Part shown: in pieces, positions 47,503-59,264 of the stretch
How the letters are laid out: each line of letters begins with the position of its first letter
Numbering within the stretch: the stretch's first letter is position 1
Assembly (NCBI GenBank): GCA_027563935.2
Contig: CM050446.2
Span: forward strand, 121,350,499-121,414,498
Direction: 5' to 3'
Origin: Costus lasius
Lineage: Eukaryota; Streptophyta; Magnoliopsida; Zingiberales; Costaceae
Length of the DNA: 64,000 bases
The notes under the pieces: generated by a model
Seen by the model: the letters and a program-made list of their open reading frames with translations, nothing else
What the model was told of the DNA's origin: nothing
Databases searched by the model: none
Program-made: the position numbers and the translations under genes

Positions 47503-50500
47503 TGTAACATCCCTCAGAATCACACCCCACACGCATACAAGTAAAATACGGGGTTTCAAAAATTTTTTACTCTTCCATTAAAACACAAGAAGAAAGCGGC
47601 ATCGAAGGACATTACTACGGAACAGAAAACCGCACAGAACTGAATAGGATCGATTACTAGGAAATAGAAATCCGGAAATCCAGAAAAAATCCGGCAGCAA
47701 GTATTCTAAACTACTGCTGCACAGACACACATATCTTGTAACAACAACAAACGTCCACACTACACATATGTGGAATTTCAGAAATATACAGAACTGATTA
47801 TTCAGATACTAAAATAAACAACACAAATTCGGTTACACATCTCAAATCGGACATTTCAAAATAAGAACCAATTCAATAAAAGAATCCAAGACTTGTATCC
47901 AATAATTTAAACGAAACAACTATAATATAATATCCTGAAAACAGGCATAAGCCCTCAGGAGATAAAACATGTCATATAGGTCATAATAAATTAGGCACGC
48001 AGGCCTGATAAATCTTTAGAAGACTATTCTTAGAAATGACATCAAACATTAGCGTCATATTAGCTGTAGCAATTACTGTCTTGATGTCTCACCTGAAAAC
48101 ATTTAAACAACGGAGGTGAGCTAAAAAGCTCAGTGAGTAAAAGACACTAAAAGTCATCCATAGTACACATCAAAAATATCATACTTAAGTTGAAATTCTT
48201 TTTATTTAACAGATAAGATAAATCAACTTAACATGCATGCTCATATCAGAAACAAACACAATCAAATACAGATACTTGTAACAATATGCATCAAACAGGT
48301 AGGATATGAATATACCAACCCATACCAACTAACCACACCGCCTAATACATCTAAATACAGATCGAAACAGAACTACAGAAATCAGAACTGACAGACAGAA
48401 AATCAGAATTTTCAGAGTCCAAACGGATAGTCTACATCGGAAACAGAAAGGCCACGGAAGGCCTGGTGACCACAGAAGGTCTGACCCCACCTCTGCCGAG
48501 GACGAGACAATGCATGCATATCAGAAACAGAATGGTAGAGGAGATATCAGTGGGTGGCCCCCGTCTTGTCAGGACGTGGCACTCTGGTCTCCAATACCCA
48601 GAACAGAATGGTAGAGGAGGTATCAGTGGGTGGCCCCGTCTTGTTAGGACGTGGCACTCTGGCCTCCAAAACCCAGAACTGAATGGTAGAGGAGGTATCA
48701 GTGGGTGGCCCCCGTCTTGTTAGGACGTGGCACTCTGGCCTCCAAAACCCAGAACTAAATGGTAGAGGAGGTATCAGTGGGTGGCCCCCGTCTTGTTAGG
48801 ACGTGGCACTCTGGCCTCCAATACCCAGAACTGAACAGAAATAGTGTCTCAAGGGTCGTAGTAGACTATCAGCACCATTACAGCGCCACAGAAGGAGGGT
48901 AAGGACACGGAAGAGTGCTACACTAGGGCATAATTTTACAGAACAGATTATACTGAAACGGAGAAGTAGGATCAACCACTACTTAATTCTTACATTATGC
49001 CCAAAGTCTAACAAACCAGAAAATGACACACCCCAATATCCAGTCCTTAAACACAGAACAGAAATTATATGAGTGAATTCCTTACAACTAACCTTAATTC
49101 ATGTCAAACCATTCTATGTTCTCACAAATGTTTTAACATATTCAAGGTTTTCAGAAACTTCACAACATATAAACAGAACAGGAAATATCCACATAGCAAA
49201 CAATTAAATACAGAACATAGATTATTCATATAACAAACATTTAAACACAGAACAGAAGTTATTCATGAAATAATCTCCTCAAAATTCCTAAAACCGTGAG
49301 TTATAAAATTACTGTAAGGGGCGCCACTTTCAGAACCTTAACAGAACGTACAAATTTCATGTAATTAATTTCAGTCCCCCACTACAGATAATTTTAATTA
49401 CACGTTTGTGAAGAAAATTGACAAAAGCCCCAAAATTGGCTCGAACTATATTTTCGAAAATTCCTAAGTTCTTAGTTAAATCCCCAATTTTGTTTTCTCT
49501 AAAATTTCTCATCAAACAAATAAATTTTAGAAGAACTACAGACCACAATTTAAGAGGTTAAACCATACAATGTAAATTTTTCTCACAAAGGAATATTCGT
49601 CTAACCAAAACATAGCAGATTTATATTGTCAGTTTGCAAAATATATTTTTAGTCCAATTTCGAACCAAAGCTAGTCAATATTGTATTCAAAATGAAGCTC
49701 TCTGAATCTAGTTTCCAATAAAACTGGTTTCACAAGATTTCGAATTTTAGACAGGAAGATATAAGGGTTCGAACATAGGAAGGTCAGAATTTCAGATTTC
49801 AAGAAAACAGATTCATATATCAGACTTGCGACATTTATTTCAGATCCAATAACTAATCGAAAATAAGCGTTATGGGAGTCACAATAAAGCTCTTCGAGCC
49901 TACGGTCTAATAAAACTGATTTGACAAGATTTCGAGCTATACCTAGGGAGATATGATGGTTCGAACACATAAAGGTCGAAATCCAGAATTTCAGAAAACT
50001 GATTTTGTACAGCTGGATTGCAATACAGATTGAAATAGGAATACAGCTCGGATATGGTCGATATCAGATTCAAATTAAAGCCGAATGTATCTAGTTTCAT
50101 ACAAAATTTATTTCGTGCGATTTGGATCTATAGACCATGAGATATTGGGGTTATAGTACACAAAGGTCAGATTAACGAATGCAGATTTCAGCAGAACAGG
50201 ATTTTAAAACCCTATAATTATTTGAATTCAACCCCATACGAATAATCATGGCAAATAACGAATTTTAATTCGGATTAGACTCCTTAGGATCGAATTACTC
50301 ACCAGAAAAATCGCCCACAGAGAAAACGCCAAAACAGGGGATCAGGGGTCTCCAGAAAGTTCGTCCACCACCAGTCTGCCACCACCAGCGTCAGAAATTT
50401 TTGCAGGAGCGCCAAGCACAGTGAGGGGCGACAACACAGGCGGCTAGGGCAAGAAACAAACCAAAAATCGTGAGGGAGAGGAGCTCTCACGAATTTTCCC

Positions 50501-50824
50501 CCTTTTTTTATTTTTTTTCCACCCCAAACGGATCCAAGATCCAATAACCCAATTAACTTAAGTGGAAATCGGCTTTAATGGGCTTACCTGGGCTTAACCA
50601 CCATGCGCCACTCCAATAACACAGAAATATGCGCCACCATGGTGGAAGAATTCCAGGAGCAAATAGTCAAGGTTGAGGGTTCGAAGCCCCAACGAAAATA
50701 ATTATTTTTGCCCTGTAGGAAAAAGTCCTACAATTAGGCAAAAATCCCAAAATTTTAACCGATAAAAATACAGAAACTGAATTTCTAACCTTAAATCATA
50801 ATTCAGAAAATCAAGGGCGTTACA
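47503..50824. mobile_element. Solo LTR, 3.3 kb, of another Ty3/gypsy family
   Basis: Begins TGTAACATCCCTCAG and ends AAGGGCGTTACA, flanked by a perfect ATATC duplication (47498-47502 and 50825-50829). TGTAAC...GTTACA ends and the large size fit LTRs of Tekay/Del-type chromoviruses, but no coding part is present to confirm this. It splits ORF3 of element 2c. It contains a 75-bp tandem repeat. Confidence 0.85.
48534..48836. repeat. 75/76-bp tandem repeat, four copies
   Basis: Units start at 48534, 48610, 48685 and 48761, each with GGTAGAGGAGGTATCAGTGG, CCGTCTTGTTAGGACGTGGC and a CCAAAACCCAGAACTGAAT end. Lies inside the solo LTR. Confidence 0.95.
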
Positions 50825-51970
50825 ATATCGGCTGGGACCAATTTATGCAGATAGCGCACCCCACATACATCGGGCTCACATATGAATTCTTCAGTTCCAT
50901 CGACATATGGGCAAAAAACATCTTTGATGAAGACCCTGGTCGACTCACGTTCTGATTGGGTAATGTCGAGCACTCCCTATCTGTATCACAGCTGCGCGGT
51001 GTATACGGCTTCCCGAAACCTTGTACGTGAAAGGTACCGACAGACTACTCCGAGCAAGGCTATTGGGGGGCAATCACGAACGAGCATATCTACTCTGCAC
51101 GTGTTGCTAGGGCATCTAGCATCTGTAATCCTACCATCCGCTATGTTCATTGGGTTCTGGCCCACACCATCTTCGGCCGTAGGGAAATTGACGGTATGAT
51201 CCGTTAATCTAAATTATTTTACTTATAGTGTATGATGCATGCTTTTAGGGTAAACTCGGGATATTATTTGGCGAAGCAATTCAACCGCGTGTCACATTCA
51301 CACAAGGGGGCGATTGTTATGGGTGGTCTTGTCACCCCACTGGCTATTTCTCAAGGGGTCATCCCCTATGGTACCGCAGAAGCTAGTGGCAACAACTGGC
51401 TCAATATCGAGTCTTGTGTCGCCATGAAGGTTATTATTCGCCGAGGTGACTTCAACTGCCTCACCTTCAAAGGAAGTCAATTTTCCCTCCCTTTGCCAAA
51501 CTTAGAGCGCACCACAGTGCACATGCGGCAAAACTAGCGCATCCAACCCGTCACCGACCCTCAGCCCGACCCAGTTGACACGGCACCCCCGATCCCCGAT
51601 GCCTTCCATTTTGGTGGCTCTTTTCTACCGAGTCTATGATGGCCCTCTTATAGGAGATGTATGAGGAGCAGCTTCATCAGGGAGGGGAGCTATTTCGCCA
51701 GGGGAAGGCACTAGATCAGATGGACACAACTCTCAGCTATCTCCGCCAGGAGCAGTCCACGCATTGGTCAACTATGGAGGCAGGGATGCAGTGTCAGCAC
51801 AAGATGATGAGTTCAGTTTGAGAGAAGCTTTCTTCCATGGATGATCGATTGGCCTTTCTCTCTGAAGAGAACATGGAGAGAGTTACTGTCTCTTCAGATG
51901 AGGAGGACCAACCCAATTATTTGCACCACGGCAAGGGCAAGAGCTCTAGAGCTTCTGGCTCTAGGTCATG

Positions 51971-53290
51971 AAGGAAGAAGTGAGCTCCTCATCCCAGCCC
52001 CCCACCTACTCCTCTCACATATCGGGCATTCGCATAGAGGACTATGCAATATTTAGAGTGGGTGAGCTGTCTCCTTTCTAGTCTCTCATCTTTATTTGCC
52101 TTGGTTTCCTTTCGACTGGGTACTTATTTTACTTAGTTTATGTGTTTGCTACTTATTTTGACTGGCTGGTTATTTATTTGGCATTGTTCTTATATGTCAC
52201 TATTCGAGGGACTGGTCCTATCTTCAGGCCCCTTGACTGCGATGTATGACATGTCGACACATTTGGATCTGTTTCCATGCATTATCTCAGTATTTTGTTA
52301 TGATCCCTATATTGTTGTGTTAAATTGTAGATGAGTTAATCTACCCATCATGTTACATTGAATGAGTTGCACATGTGGTCATTTTGATATATTTACATTG
52401 TGATGTTGTGGTTCAGGGTTTAGTCATGTGTTCACCATGCTTTAGTGAAATATTAATCCTATAATAGCTAGGTCTAATCATTGAGTCTAAATTCATGCTT
52501 GGTTAGGAATAATTATGATCCGTTGAATGCACCACCTAATTAGAAATACCCTATGATCATATCCATGCGCTCTACGATCTTGATATCTTTTGATTTGAAT
52601 TGCTTTAGACTGTTCATTAGTGGGTCGAATATTTCTGAGACTGTTCAATTACCTTATGCTGGTAGTTTACATGTGATTTCATATTAAGATACGCATCTAC
52701 TTATTCATTCCTTGAGTCCTTTCTCTTGTTGGGAGAAAACTACACTTGTGATGAGATGAAAGGTTTTATCAACACCATATATTGTTATTATGTTAAAAGA
52801 AAAACTCTTAGATTCCTCTACTTGTCATTGCAAAAAATTGGCAGTGGTACCTAAGGACATGAGTTGAAATCTAAGAGGGACTCTTGTACTTGGCACTGCG
52901 AAAAATTGGCAGTGATACCTAAGAACATGAGTTGAAGTCTGATATCATAATTAGCTATTGGAGTTTTGCATCCTAAATAATACATTTGAGTTAATCCCAA
53001 CAAGTAGATTTAGATGGATTGGATTAGTATGAGTAATGTGTATGCTTGATTGAGTTCTTTGTTTACAAATGGCTGAGTTTCTTGACTTCTAGAAATTGTA
53101 GGATCAGATTGCTGAACATTCTAGGACACCCAATCACTTGATTTCTTCTGACTAGATCTTGGATTACTGGTAGATGTTTTTTCTGATTTGGATATATGCT
53201 TTTAACCAAAATGATTACTTTCATACCTTTCATGTAATTCACTTTAATTTATTGCTTGAGGACAAGCAAAGATTTAAGTCTGGGAGTATT
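51971..53290 (+). other. Element 2c 3' internal region and polypurine tract
   Basis: Non-coding. Two tandem hairpin units at about 52812-52930, with CTTGGCACTGCGAAAAATTG and GGCAGTGATACCTAAG, as in 2b at 34550-34690. Ends with GAGGACAAGCAAAG and AAGTCTGGGAGTATT directly before the LTR, a fitting polypurine tract. Confidence 0.7.
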
Positions 53291-54738
53291 TGATGCCTTG
53301 CTTTTTAACAGTAACTTCTAGTATTATTTCATCTCAAATTTAGGCCTATTTTAATGTTTTTATACTCCATTTAGGCTTATTTACTTGTTTGCTTCGGAAT
53401 CTTTACTTTTTCTTATTTTTGTGAAATTTCAGGCAAAATCACTCAATTTTGAAGTCTTTTGAAGAATCTAAAGTCATGGGGTGATTCCTTACGAGAAGAC
53501 TAAGCTGCACGTCAAATTTGGGCCAAATCCGAGCTTCTTTGGAAAATACGACCAGGTGAACCCCACGGGGCTCACCGGTGTTTTCACTGGATATCCGAAA
53601 ATTCACAGAACACATCACGACTTGCCCGTGCTTTTGGTGTTCACCCGTGATTCTCTCAGAGGAAGCTTGTGTAGAACTTTACAATTCACTAGTGATTTTT
53701 ACCCGAAATAACTTTACAATAGGCTTCACGGTCGGGTGAAAATCGCGACTTCGTAGACCGACCTTCACTCGGTTTTTCTTCGGGCCCTAGAAAAATACAA
53801 AAAAAGGCAAGAAAATATATTTTGAAAAGCTAAGAGGGAGGCGAATCCAAAAAATATAAAAGTCATCCTTATTGTTGCAAATTATCGAGCAATCGGCGCA
53901 CAAAGCGGCTAGGGCGATCAGAAGAGGCGACACAACGTTTTTGGGGCGATTTTGAGAGATTAGAGCATCAGATCTTTAAGATTTCTGAGGATCTTGTTCG
54001 GTTCATCCTCTCCTTCCTCTCCAAAATATTTTGTAGCAATTTTCCTGATATTTTAGAGAGATTTATGCGAGCTCTCATGACTATTGTAGCATAAAACCCT
54101 TTTCGGGACTTAGTTGAAACCCACTGATGAATCCTTTCATGCAATTTTAATCAATTCTGTTATTTGGATGTTCATATAAGTATATTTTACCTTGGTGCTA
54201 TTATTCATGATATTACTTTAACCGCGTAGTATCGTGTGGTAGTCGACGCGATCCTGACCGAGAGGAGGATCGTGTTGGCGGATTCCCAAGGTAAAACTTG
54301 TGAATCTTTGACATAAGAGTGCTTGGATTTCGCTCGAGGGTAACATAATCGTCCATCGAATTCATTAGGTTTTTCTTGAGCGATCCATCGCGAGAGTAGG
54401 AGATCGTTCTGGATAGGCACCAGGGTATACCGACTGAGAGAAGGCATCCTGTACTTTTGGGAAGATTCCTTATGCAATTTTATGAACACTTATAATAGAT
54501 AACTTTTAATGCAGATAGATTTATCAGTGTGGTGGATACCGAAGTCCCGATCTCTCTATATAGATATCTACCGCATCGTTGTGATTGATTTCCTTGTTCT
54601 TGCTTACTGCTTGCAAAACCCCATTTCGAATCACTTAGCTATTGAGACTTAGATTTTCTAGTACTTAACCTTGCTCCCTGTGGGTTCGATAATCTTTTAT
54701 ATTACTTCAACATTACCGTGCACTTGCGGGACGTATCA
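53291..54738 (+). repeat. 3' LTR of element 2c
   Basis: 1448 bp from TGATGCCTTGCTTTTTAAC to TTGCGGGACGTATCA. Full length; reverse orientation of the LTRs at 21417, 32711 and 38744. Confidence 0.92.
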
Positions 54739-54743
54739 ATCAT

Positions 54744-56271
54744 GCAGCCATCAGGTATCTTATGAGTAAGAAAGATTCGAAGCCAAGGTTGATCAGATGG
54801 ATCCATTTGCTGCAAGAATTCGACTTGGAGATCAAGGATAAGAAGGGCGTGAAAAACTATGTTGCTGATCATTTGTTGCACCTTGTTCAGGAAGATGGAG
54901 TGCAGAAAGTTACCAAACATGAGATTGATGATGCCTTCCCTGACGAGCATCTCTTTACTATCGCAGAGATTGATGCTCCGTGGTATGCTAATTTTGTAAA
55001 TTATTTGGTGTCTGATATTTTACCTGCTGACTTGACTTATCAGGGTAGAAAGAGATTTTTGTCAGAAGTAAGACATTATTTCTGGGAGGATCCTTTTCTA
55101 TTTAAGAGATGTGTAGATGGGTTATACAGGAGATGTTTACGAGAGGAAGAGGTTAAGGATGTACTCTTTCATTGCCCTAGTTTTGCATATGGAGCACATG
55201 CTAGCTCATCTAAGACTACTTTCAAAGTACTTTAATCAGGTTTCTTTTGCCGACGCTCTTTAAAGATGCTTGAAATTTTGTTCTTTCATGTGAAGAATGC
55301 TAGAGGACAGGGAACATATCGAGACAAGATGAAATGCCACTAAGTAGTGTTTTGGAAATAGAGATATTTGATGTATGGGGAATTGACTACATGGGTCCCT
55401 TCCCAACCTCATGTGGTAATAGGTATATTCTTGTGGCAGTTGCTTACGTGTCAAAGTGGGTGGAAGCTATAGCGGCTCCAACCAATGATTCTCGCGTAGT
55501 TATCAGACTATTCAAAAGAATAATTTTTCCGAGGTTTGGAGTTCCACGAGTTGTTATAAGTGATGGTGGATCCCACTTTATAGAGCAAAAATTCTCTACA
55601 CTGTTGAGTAAGTATGGGGTGAGACATAAAGTATCTACTCCTTATCACCCGCAGACAAGTGGCCAAGTAGAAGTTTCTAATAGAGAGTTGAAGAGAATTC
55701 TTGATAAGACTGTCTCTAAATCAAGAAATGATTGGTTCATAAAATTTGATGATACATTGTGGGCGTATCGGACTGCATTTAAGACTCTGATTAGTATGTC
55801 ACCTTATCAGCTTGTATATGAAAAATCATGTCATCTTCCAATTGAATTGGAACATAAAACTTATTGGGCAATAAAGCCTTTAAATTATGATTTAAAAATC
55901 GCTGGGAAGAAAAGGAGGTTACAAATTGATGAACTTGAAGAAATCAAGATGAATGCATATGAGAGCGCTAGGATCTATAAGGAAAGAACTAAGAAGTGGC
56001 ATGACCGTCACATCGTCAGAAAAGATTTTCAAGAAGGTGACCTCGTTTTGCTTTTTAATTCTAGGTTGAGGCTCTTTCCTGGAAAAATAAGAACAAGGTG
56101 GTAAGGGCCTTTCAAGGTTACTAAAGTTTATCCCTATGACACTATTGAAATTTGGAGTGAAAGGACAGGGATCTTCAGGGTTAATGGTCAACGCTTGAAA
56201 CATTACTATATGTCAAAACCTATTGAAGAAAGTGTCAATCAGAATCTCTCAGATCTTGCACCAATAGAATG
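54744..56271 (+). pseudogene. Element 2a RNase H end and integrase
   Basis: Resumes pol after 2c: [19 protein letters not shown] and [18 protein letters not shown] close RNase H. The zinc-binding part of integrase near 55150-55200 is damaged ([17 protein letters not shown]) and a frame change follows. The frame 55334-56104 holds the DDE core: Asp in [10 protein letters not shown], Asp in VISDGGSHF and Glu in GQVEVSNRE, with the spacing and the HPQTSGQ motif of Ty3/gypsy integrases. The C-terminal part reads [20 protein letters not shown] and, past a stop at 56102-56104, GPFKVTKVYPYDTIEIW. One of the better preserved parts of 2a, but not functional as a whole. Confidence 0.9.
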
Positions 56272-56310
56272 ACGATGATGATATTTGGTCGATCTAGCGA
56301 CTTTAAACTT

Positions 56311-56330
56311 AGCGCTTCTTGGGAGGCAAC
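56311..56330 (+). promoter_or_regulatory. Conserved post-pol motif of Athila-like elements
   Basis: AGCGCTTCTTGGGAGGCAAC about 40 bp after the pol stop. Near-identical copies follow pol in element 3 (40653-40633, minus) and 2b (35640-35621, minus). About 100 bp later comes a pyrimidine tract ending TGTTGCAG, a possible splice acceptor for an ORF3 message. Function is not known to me. Confidence 0.5.
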
Positions 56331-56459
56331 TCAGGCACTCTATTCTAATCTTTTCTCATTTGATTCCATTTGTTTTTGCTTATTTGTATGTTTTTCTAAT
56401 ATTAATTCTTGTTTTTCTATGTTGCAGGAGTATTCTAAGTTGATTCCACGATAAAATGG

Positions 56460-56830
56460 TGATTTTGGAAGTTTTCGCAAAAAATATGACCACCCGTGAA
56501 AATTTTCACGGCCATATTTTTTTTTGCTTTAAGGAAACAGAATGTTTCACGGCTTGCCGTGAAAATGATCACAGTCATATTTTTATTTTTTGCTAAAAAA
56601 AATTTACAGGAGTACCATGATTTTCATCACGCCTATAATTTGAGGAGTTTTTTTGCAGAGAATGTTTCACGGGCTGCCATGAAAATTTTCACATTCCTTA
56701 CATAATGTTTCACGGGCTGCCGTGAAAATTTTCACGGCCATATTTTTTTGTTCTAAAAAAGCAGAATGTTTCACGGTCAGCCATGAAAATTTTCATGGCC
56801 ATATATCTATTCCCGCGACCATATTTTTAG
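56460..56830 (+). repeat. Element 2a palindrome spacer
   Basis: At least four blocks of CACGGCTTGCCGTGAAAAT and TTTTCACGGCCATATTTTT type at about 56490-56525, 56545-56585, 56665-56755 and 56765-56830. Very like the words in the 2a LTR at 26640-26730. Confidence 0.85.
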
Positions 56831-57240
56831 GGTTTTCACCCGTGTTTTCCTTGCTTCTGCGCTGCCTCTTCGATCCGAGCTTTCCTCAACCCTCTAGAGT
56901 TTCCGTCAACCCTTCCCGACCAAGTTCCGGTCATTTCCAAGCCACATCCTGGCGATTTAAAGCTTCGATTTGACCCAGAAGGCTGGAAATCAGATATCGC
57001 TGCCGGTGTCCGATTCTCACCGCCGGAGCTTCATCGAAGCTGTTTCTTGGTCTCAAAAGCTTTGCCTCAAGTAGAAGATCTTTCCCCCGAAGATTTTTAT
57101 CATTAGTTCTTGCTAGAAGTACCAGATTCCGGTGTTTGCTCTAACTCTGTACACTGCGATCGGCCCTATTTTTGTGCTGGTTTTTATTTCTCATAGCACC
57201 TGCTATTTGTTGCATTTCATTGCATCTATTTGATCTGAAA

Positions 57241-57583
57241 TGGCACCCAAGACTAAGAGGTTAGTGAGCAAGGGGAAGAATCTTGCTTCTTCTTCGGCGC
57301 CACCGCCCACAAACCCCTATGGAATCATCTCTCATGATGATAAACAAGAAGCTAGATATAATGTGCTAAATTCCAGATGCATCACCAACACCAGATATAT
57401 GGATAAATGAACTATGGAGATTCTTGGATTAGATGAAGATGTTGAGTGGATGTTTGAGTAGATATTAGTACTCAAATTCTTTCAAATGACACCGCAGACA
57501 TTTATTCCCTTGGTTCTGGAATTCCTTAGCAGTCTGGAGGTTGAGTCCATGACTATCATTGGCAATAAGCAAAAGGTCGTCTG
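57241..57583 (+). pseudogene. Element 2a third ORF, 5' fragment
   Basis: MAPKTKRLVSKGKNLASSS, then YGIISHDDKQEARYNVLNSR and TMEILGLDEDVEWMFE, homologous to ORF3 of 2c at 47146. Two stops, at 57407 and 57460. Cut off at 57584, where an 18-bp copied stretch leads into family-1 sequence. Confidence 0.75.
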
Positions 57584-57601
57584 ACCCCTATGGAATCATC
57601 T

Positions 57602-58110
57602 GCGATATTTGCAATGCACACCCGCACTCGTTCCTGGTCTGGGACATGATTGGTGATGAAGAATTGCTCTATATCCCAAAGAAAGTTTCCCAACTCTTTG
57701 GATGATCAGACTCCTCCGAACATCACAAGTTCTGGGATGAGAACATTCAGTCTAGGAGCCGCCTGCTCCATCGTTGGTGCTGCGGGGACACTCCCTTGTG
57801 CCTGTGCTAATGCCATCTGCATCACAGCGAGATCTGCCTGTACCTACTGTTGTGCTGCAGCAAAGCCTGCTACTTGCTCTCGTAGTGCCGCCACCTTTTC
57901 TAAACTTTGTTGGGGCACGGCTATTCCTTCTAAAGTTTGTTGGAGGGCGATTATTTGCAACCTCTGTAGCTCCACCGTGCGCTGCAAGTTCTCCACTTGG
58001 GGGACAACTGCATCTTCCCCGTCTCTCATTAAGCCGAGCACCTGCTCTACTCGGGCCAAATGTTTTCCTTGAGTCACCATGTTGTCGAAGTTTTGCCTCT
58101 GATACCGGTT
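57602..58110 (-). pseudogene. Family-1 gag N-terminal fragment
   Basis: Minus-strand reading with the coiled-coil segment VPQVENLQRTVELQRLQII and QQTLEGIAVPQQSLEKVAA, the counterpart of 25205-24730. It ends at the rearrangement point at 57602. Confidence 0.75.
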
Positions 58111-59264
58111 TGTCACATCCTATTTCCCTTTCACCTCCACATCACCCTTCCCTCCTTGAATTATACACCGAAAGCCGATTTTTTGCTGCACAAGTTCTAA
58201 TCCAAAATCGAATTCCAAACTTTACCTTGATTTTGACCGGCCGCAGGTAGCGTTGACTCGAAGTTCGCTACCTCAAATCAAATGCTTGATGAATTCTCTT
58301 CGCCTCACCTCTGCTATTCACGCGAACGACTTCGTTCGTTCAGCATCGTCGGAGAAGAAAGTGCGTGGAGAAGCCCGGGCGTGCGGCAGGGGAGGAACCC
58401 TCGCGTCCTCGCCCTTAGCCCCTGTCACCGGAAGCCACCTGGACCGTCATCGACAGCGATGGTGAAGAAGGAGATGAAGAAGATTGTCACCAAAGAAGAA
58501 CACAGTGGAAGGGAAACTCTTCCGTTTATTCACATCAAACAGATTACAAAACCGTCCCTCTCCTCTCGCTCACCCTTGTTGGCGGCCATGCTCGCCACCG
58601 ACTTATAGAGCTCTCAGATCTCTCTTTTCTCCTCCCAGTCCACCATCACCTTCTGGCAACGGAAACTCTCTGGATCCTCTTCCTCCTCTGGATCGCTTCA
58701 TCGCAGAAGGGAGGTGCTACCGGCCTTGCCTGCTGCTGCGTTTGCTTCACACTTTAAAGGGAAGAAACGAGGGACGCTTGCCTGCTTCATTCGTATCCCC
58801 GCCGAGGTCGCTACAGATGCTCGCGTGGACTGTGTCTGCTGCTTCCGCCTCCGCTATACTTGCCGACAAAGACAAAGTCGCCTCCTCTGTCCGAAGATCT
58901 CTTGTCATTCGCGTTCGTGTTAAACCCGCTCTCTTATTTAAGACAAGGTCGACGCCGCTCACGTCTCCTCGTCGCCGATAGCTTCGCTCCCTGAGCGAAG
59001 ATGCCGCTGAAGGAGGTGAAGATGCCGCTGAAGGAGGTGAAGACACCGCAAGAGAAGCTGCATCCGCTTCCTCTCCTAGAGATGTGGTCGTCGACGCCGG
59101 ACGCGTCTCCTTCCTTCTGTTGTGCCCACCGAATCACAGAAGCGTGATTCCTCCAATTTGGGCGTTGCCCCAAATCTTTCAACTTTCAATTTCGTAGCTT
59201 GGGCTTGGGCCGCCGCCCAGCCCGTCGCCACCTGGCCCGATCCGAACACAATCCGGGTATCACA
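58111..59264 (-). repeat. Family-1 LTR C (5' LTR)
   Basis: 1154 bp from TGTCACATCC to GGGTATCACA, the only uninterrupted LTR of this family here. GC-rich for an LTR; a 21-bp unit with GATGCCGCTGAAGGAGGTGA is duplicated at about 59000-59040. Confidence 0.9.

Larger units (their letters stand above)
47146..51970 (+). pseudogene. Element 2c third ORF (env-position, plant transposon protein type), interrupted
   Basis: Starts with an ATG at 47146 (MAPKRKMLVS), homologous to the start at 57241 in 2a (MAPKTKRLVS). It runs through EFGIIFCNAEQEDHYNLLLQ and RYLDRGTLEMLGLLDDVG up to YYNI, where a solo LTR is inserted (47503-50824). It resumes GWDQFMQIAHPTYIGLTYEF, HSLSVSQLRGVYGFP and WAITNEHIY-like sequence, and later a Glu/Ser-rich tail (VSSDEEDQPNYLHHGKGKSS) near 51895. 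One early stop and several shifts break it. Athila elements carry such a protein where retroviruses have env; its role is unknown. No membrane segment is evident. Confidence 0.7.
45074..54738 (+). mobile_element. Athila-like element 2c, plus strand, nested in 2a
   Basis: Starts TGATGCCTTGCATTTTAAC and ends GGGACGTATCA, flanked by a perfect 5-bp duplication ATCAT (45069-45073 and 54739-54743). Taking it out restores the pol reading [15 protein letters not shown]. It has a truncated 5' LTR, no primer site, gag or pol, a palindrome spacer, a third ORF split by a solo LTR, a 3' region, a polypurine tract and a full 3' LTR. Confidence 0.93.
26374..57583 (+). mobile_element. Athila-like Ty3/gypsy element 2a (host of the nested insertions)
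   Basis: Plus-strand element inserted in family-1 LTR B. Its parts are a 5' LTR (26374-27724), primer site, gag, protease, reverse transcriptase, RNase H, integrase, a palindrome-rich spacer and the start of a third ORF. Pol is interrupted by element 3 (31212-44588) and by element 2c (45074-54738), both with target duplications. The 3' part, including the 3' LTR, is lost at a breakpoint at 57584. The many stops show it is dead. Without insertions it would be about 8 kb to the breakpoint. The protease with DLGA and the gag with PFSLRD place it in the Athila group. Confidence 0.88.
57602..59264 (-). mobile_element. Family-1 element, 5' fragment with LTR C
   Basis: LTR at 58111-59264 plus 0.5 kb of adjoining gag (57602-58110). 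On the minus strand the primer site CCGGTATCAGAGG lies just left of the LTR. Matches 24726-26373 of the first copy. The five bases after it are GCTTT, almost the GCTTC found before LTR A at 20853-20857. Confidence 0.85.

Noticed and set aside
48534..48836. Possible CRISPR array
   Set aside because: Direct tandem repeats without unique spacers, inside a solo LTR of a plant genome.
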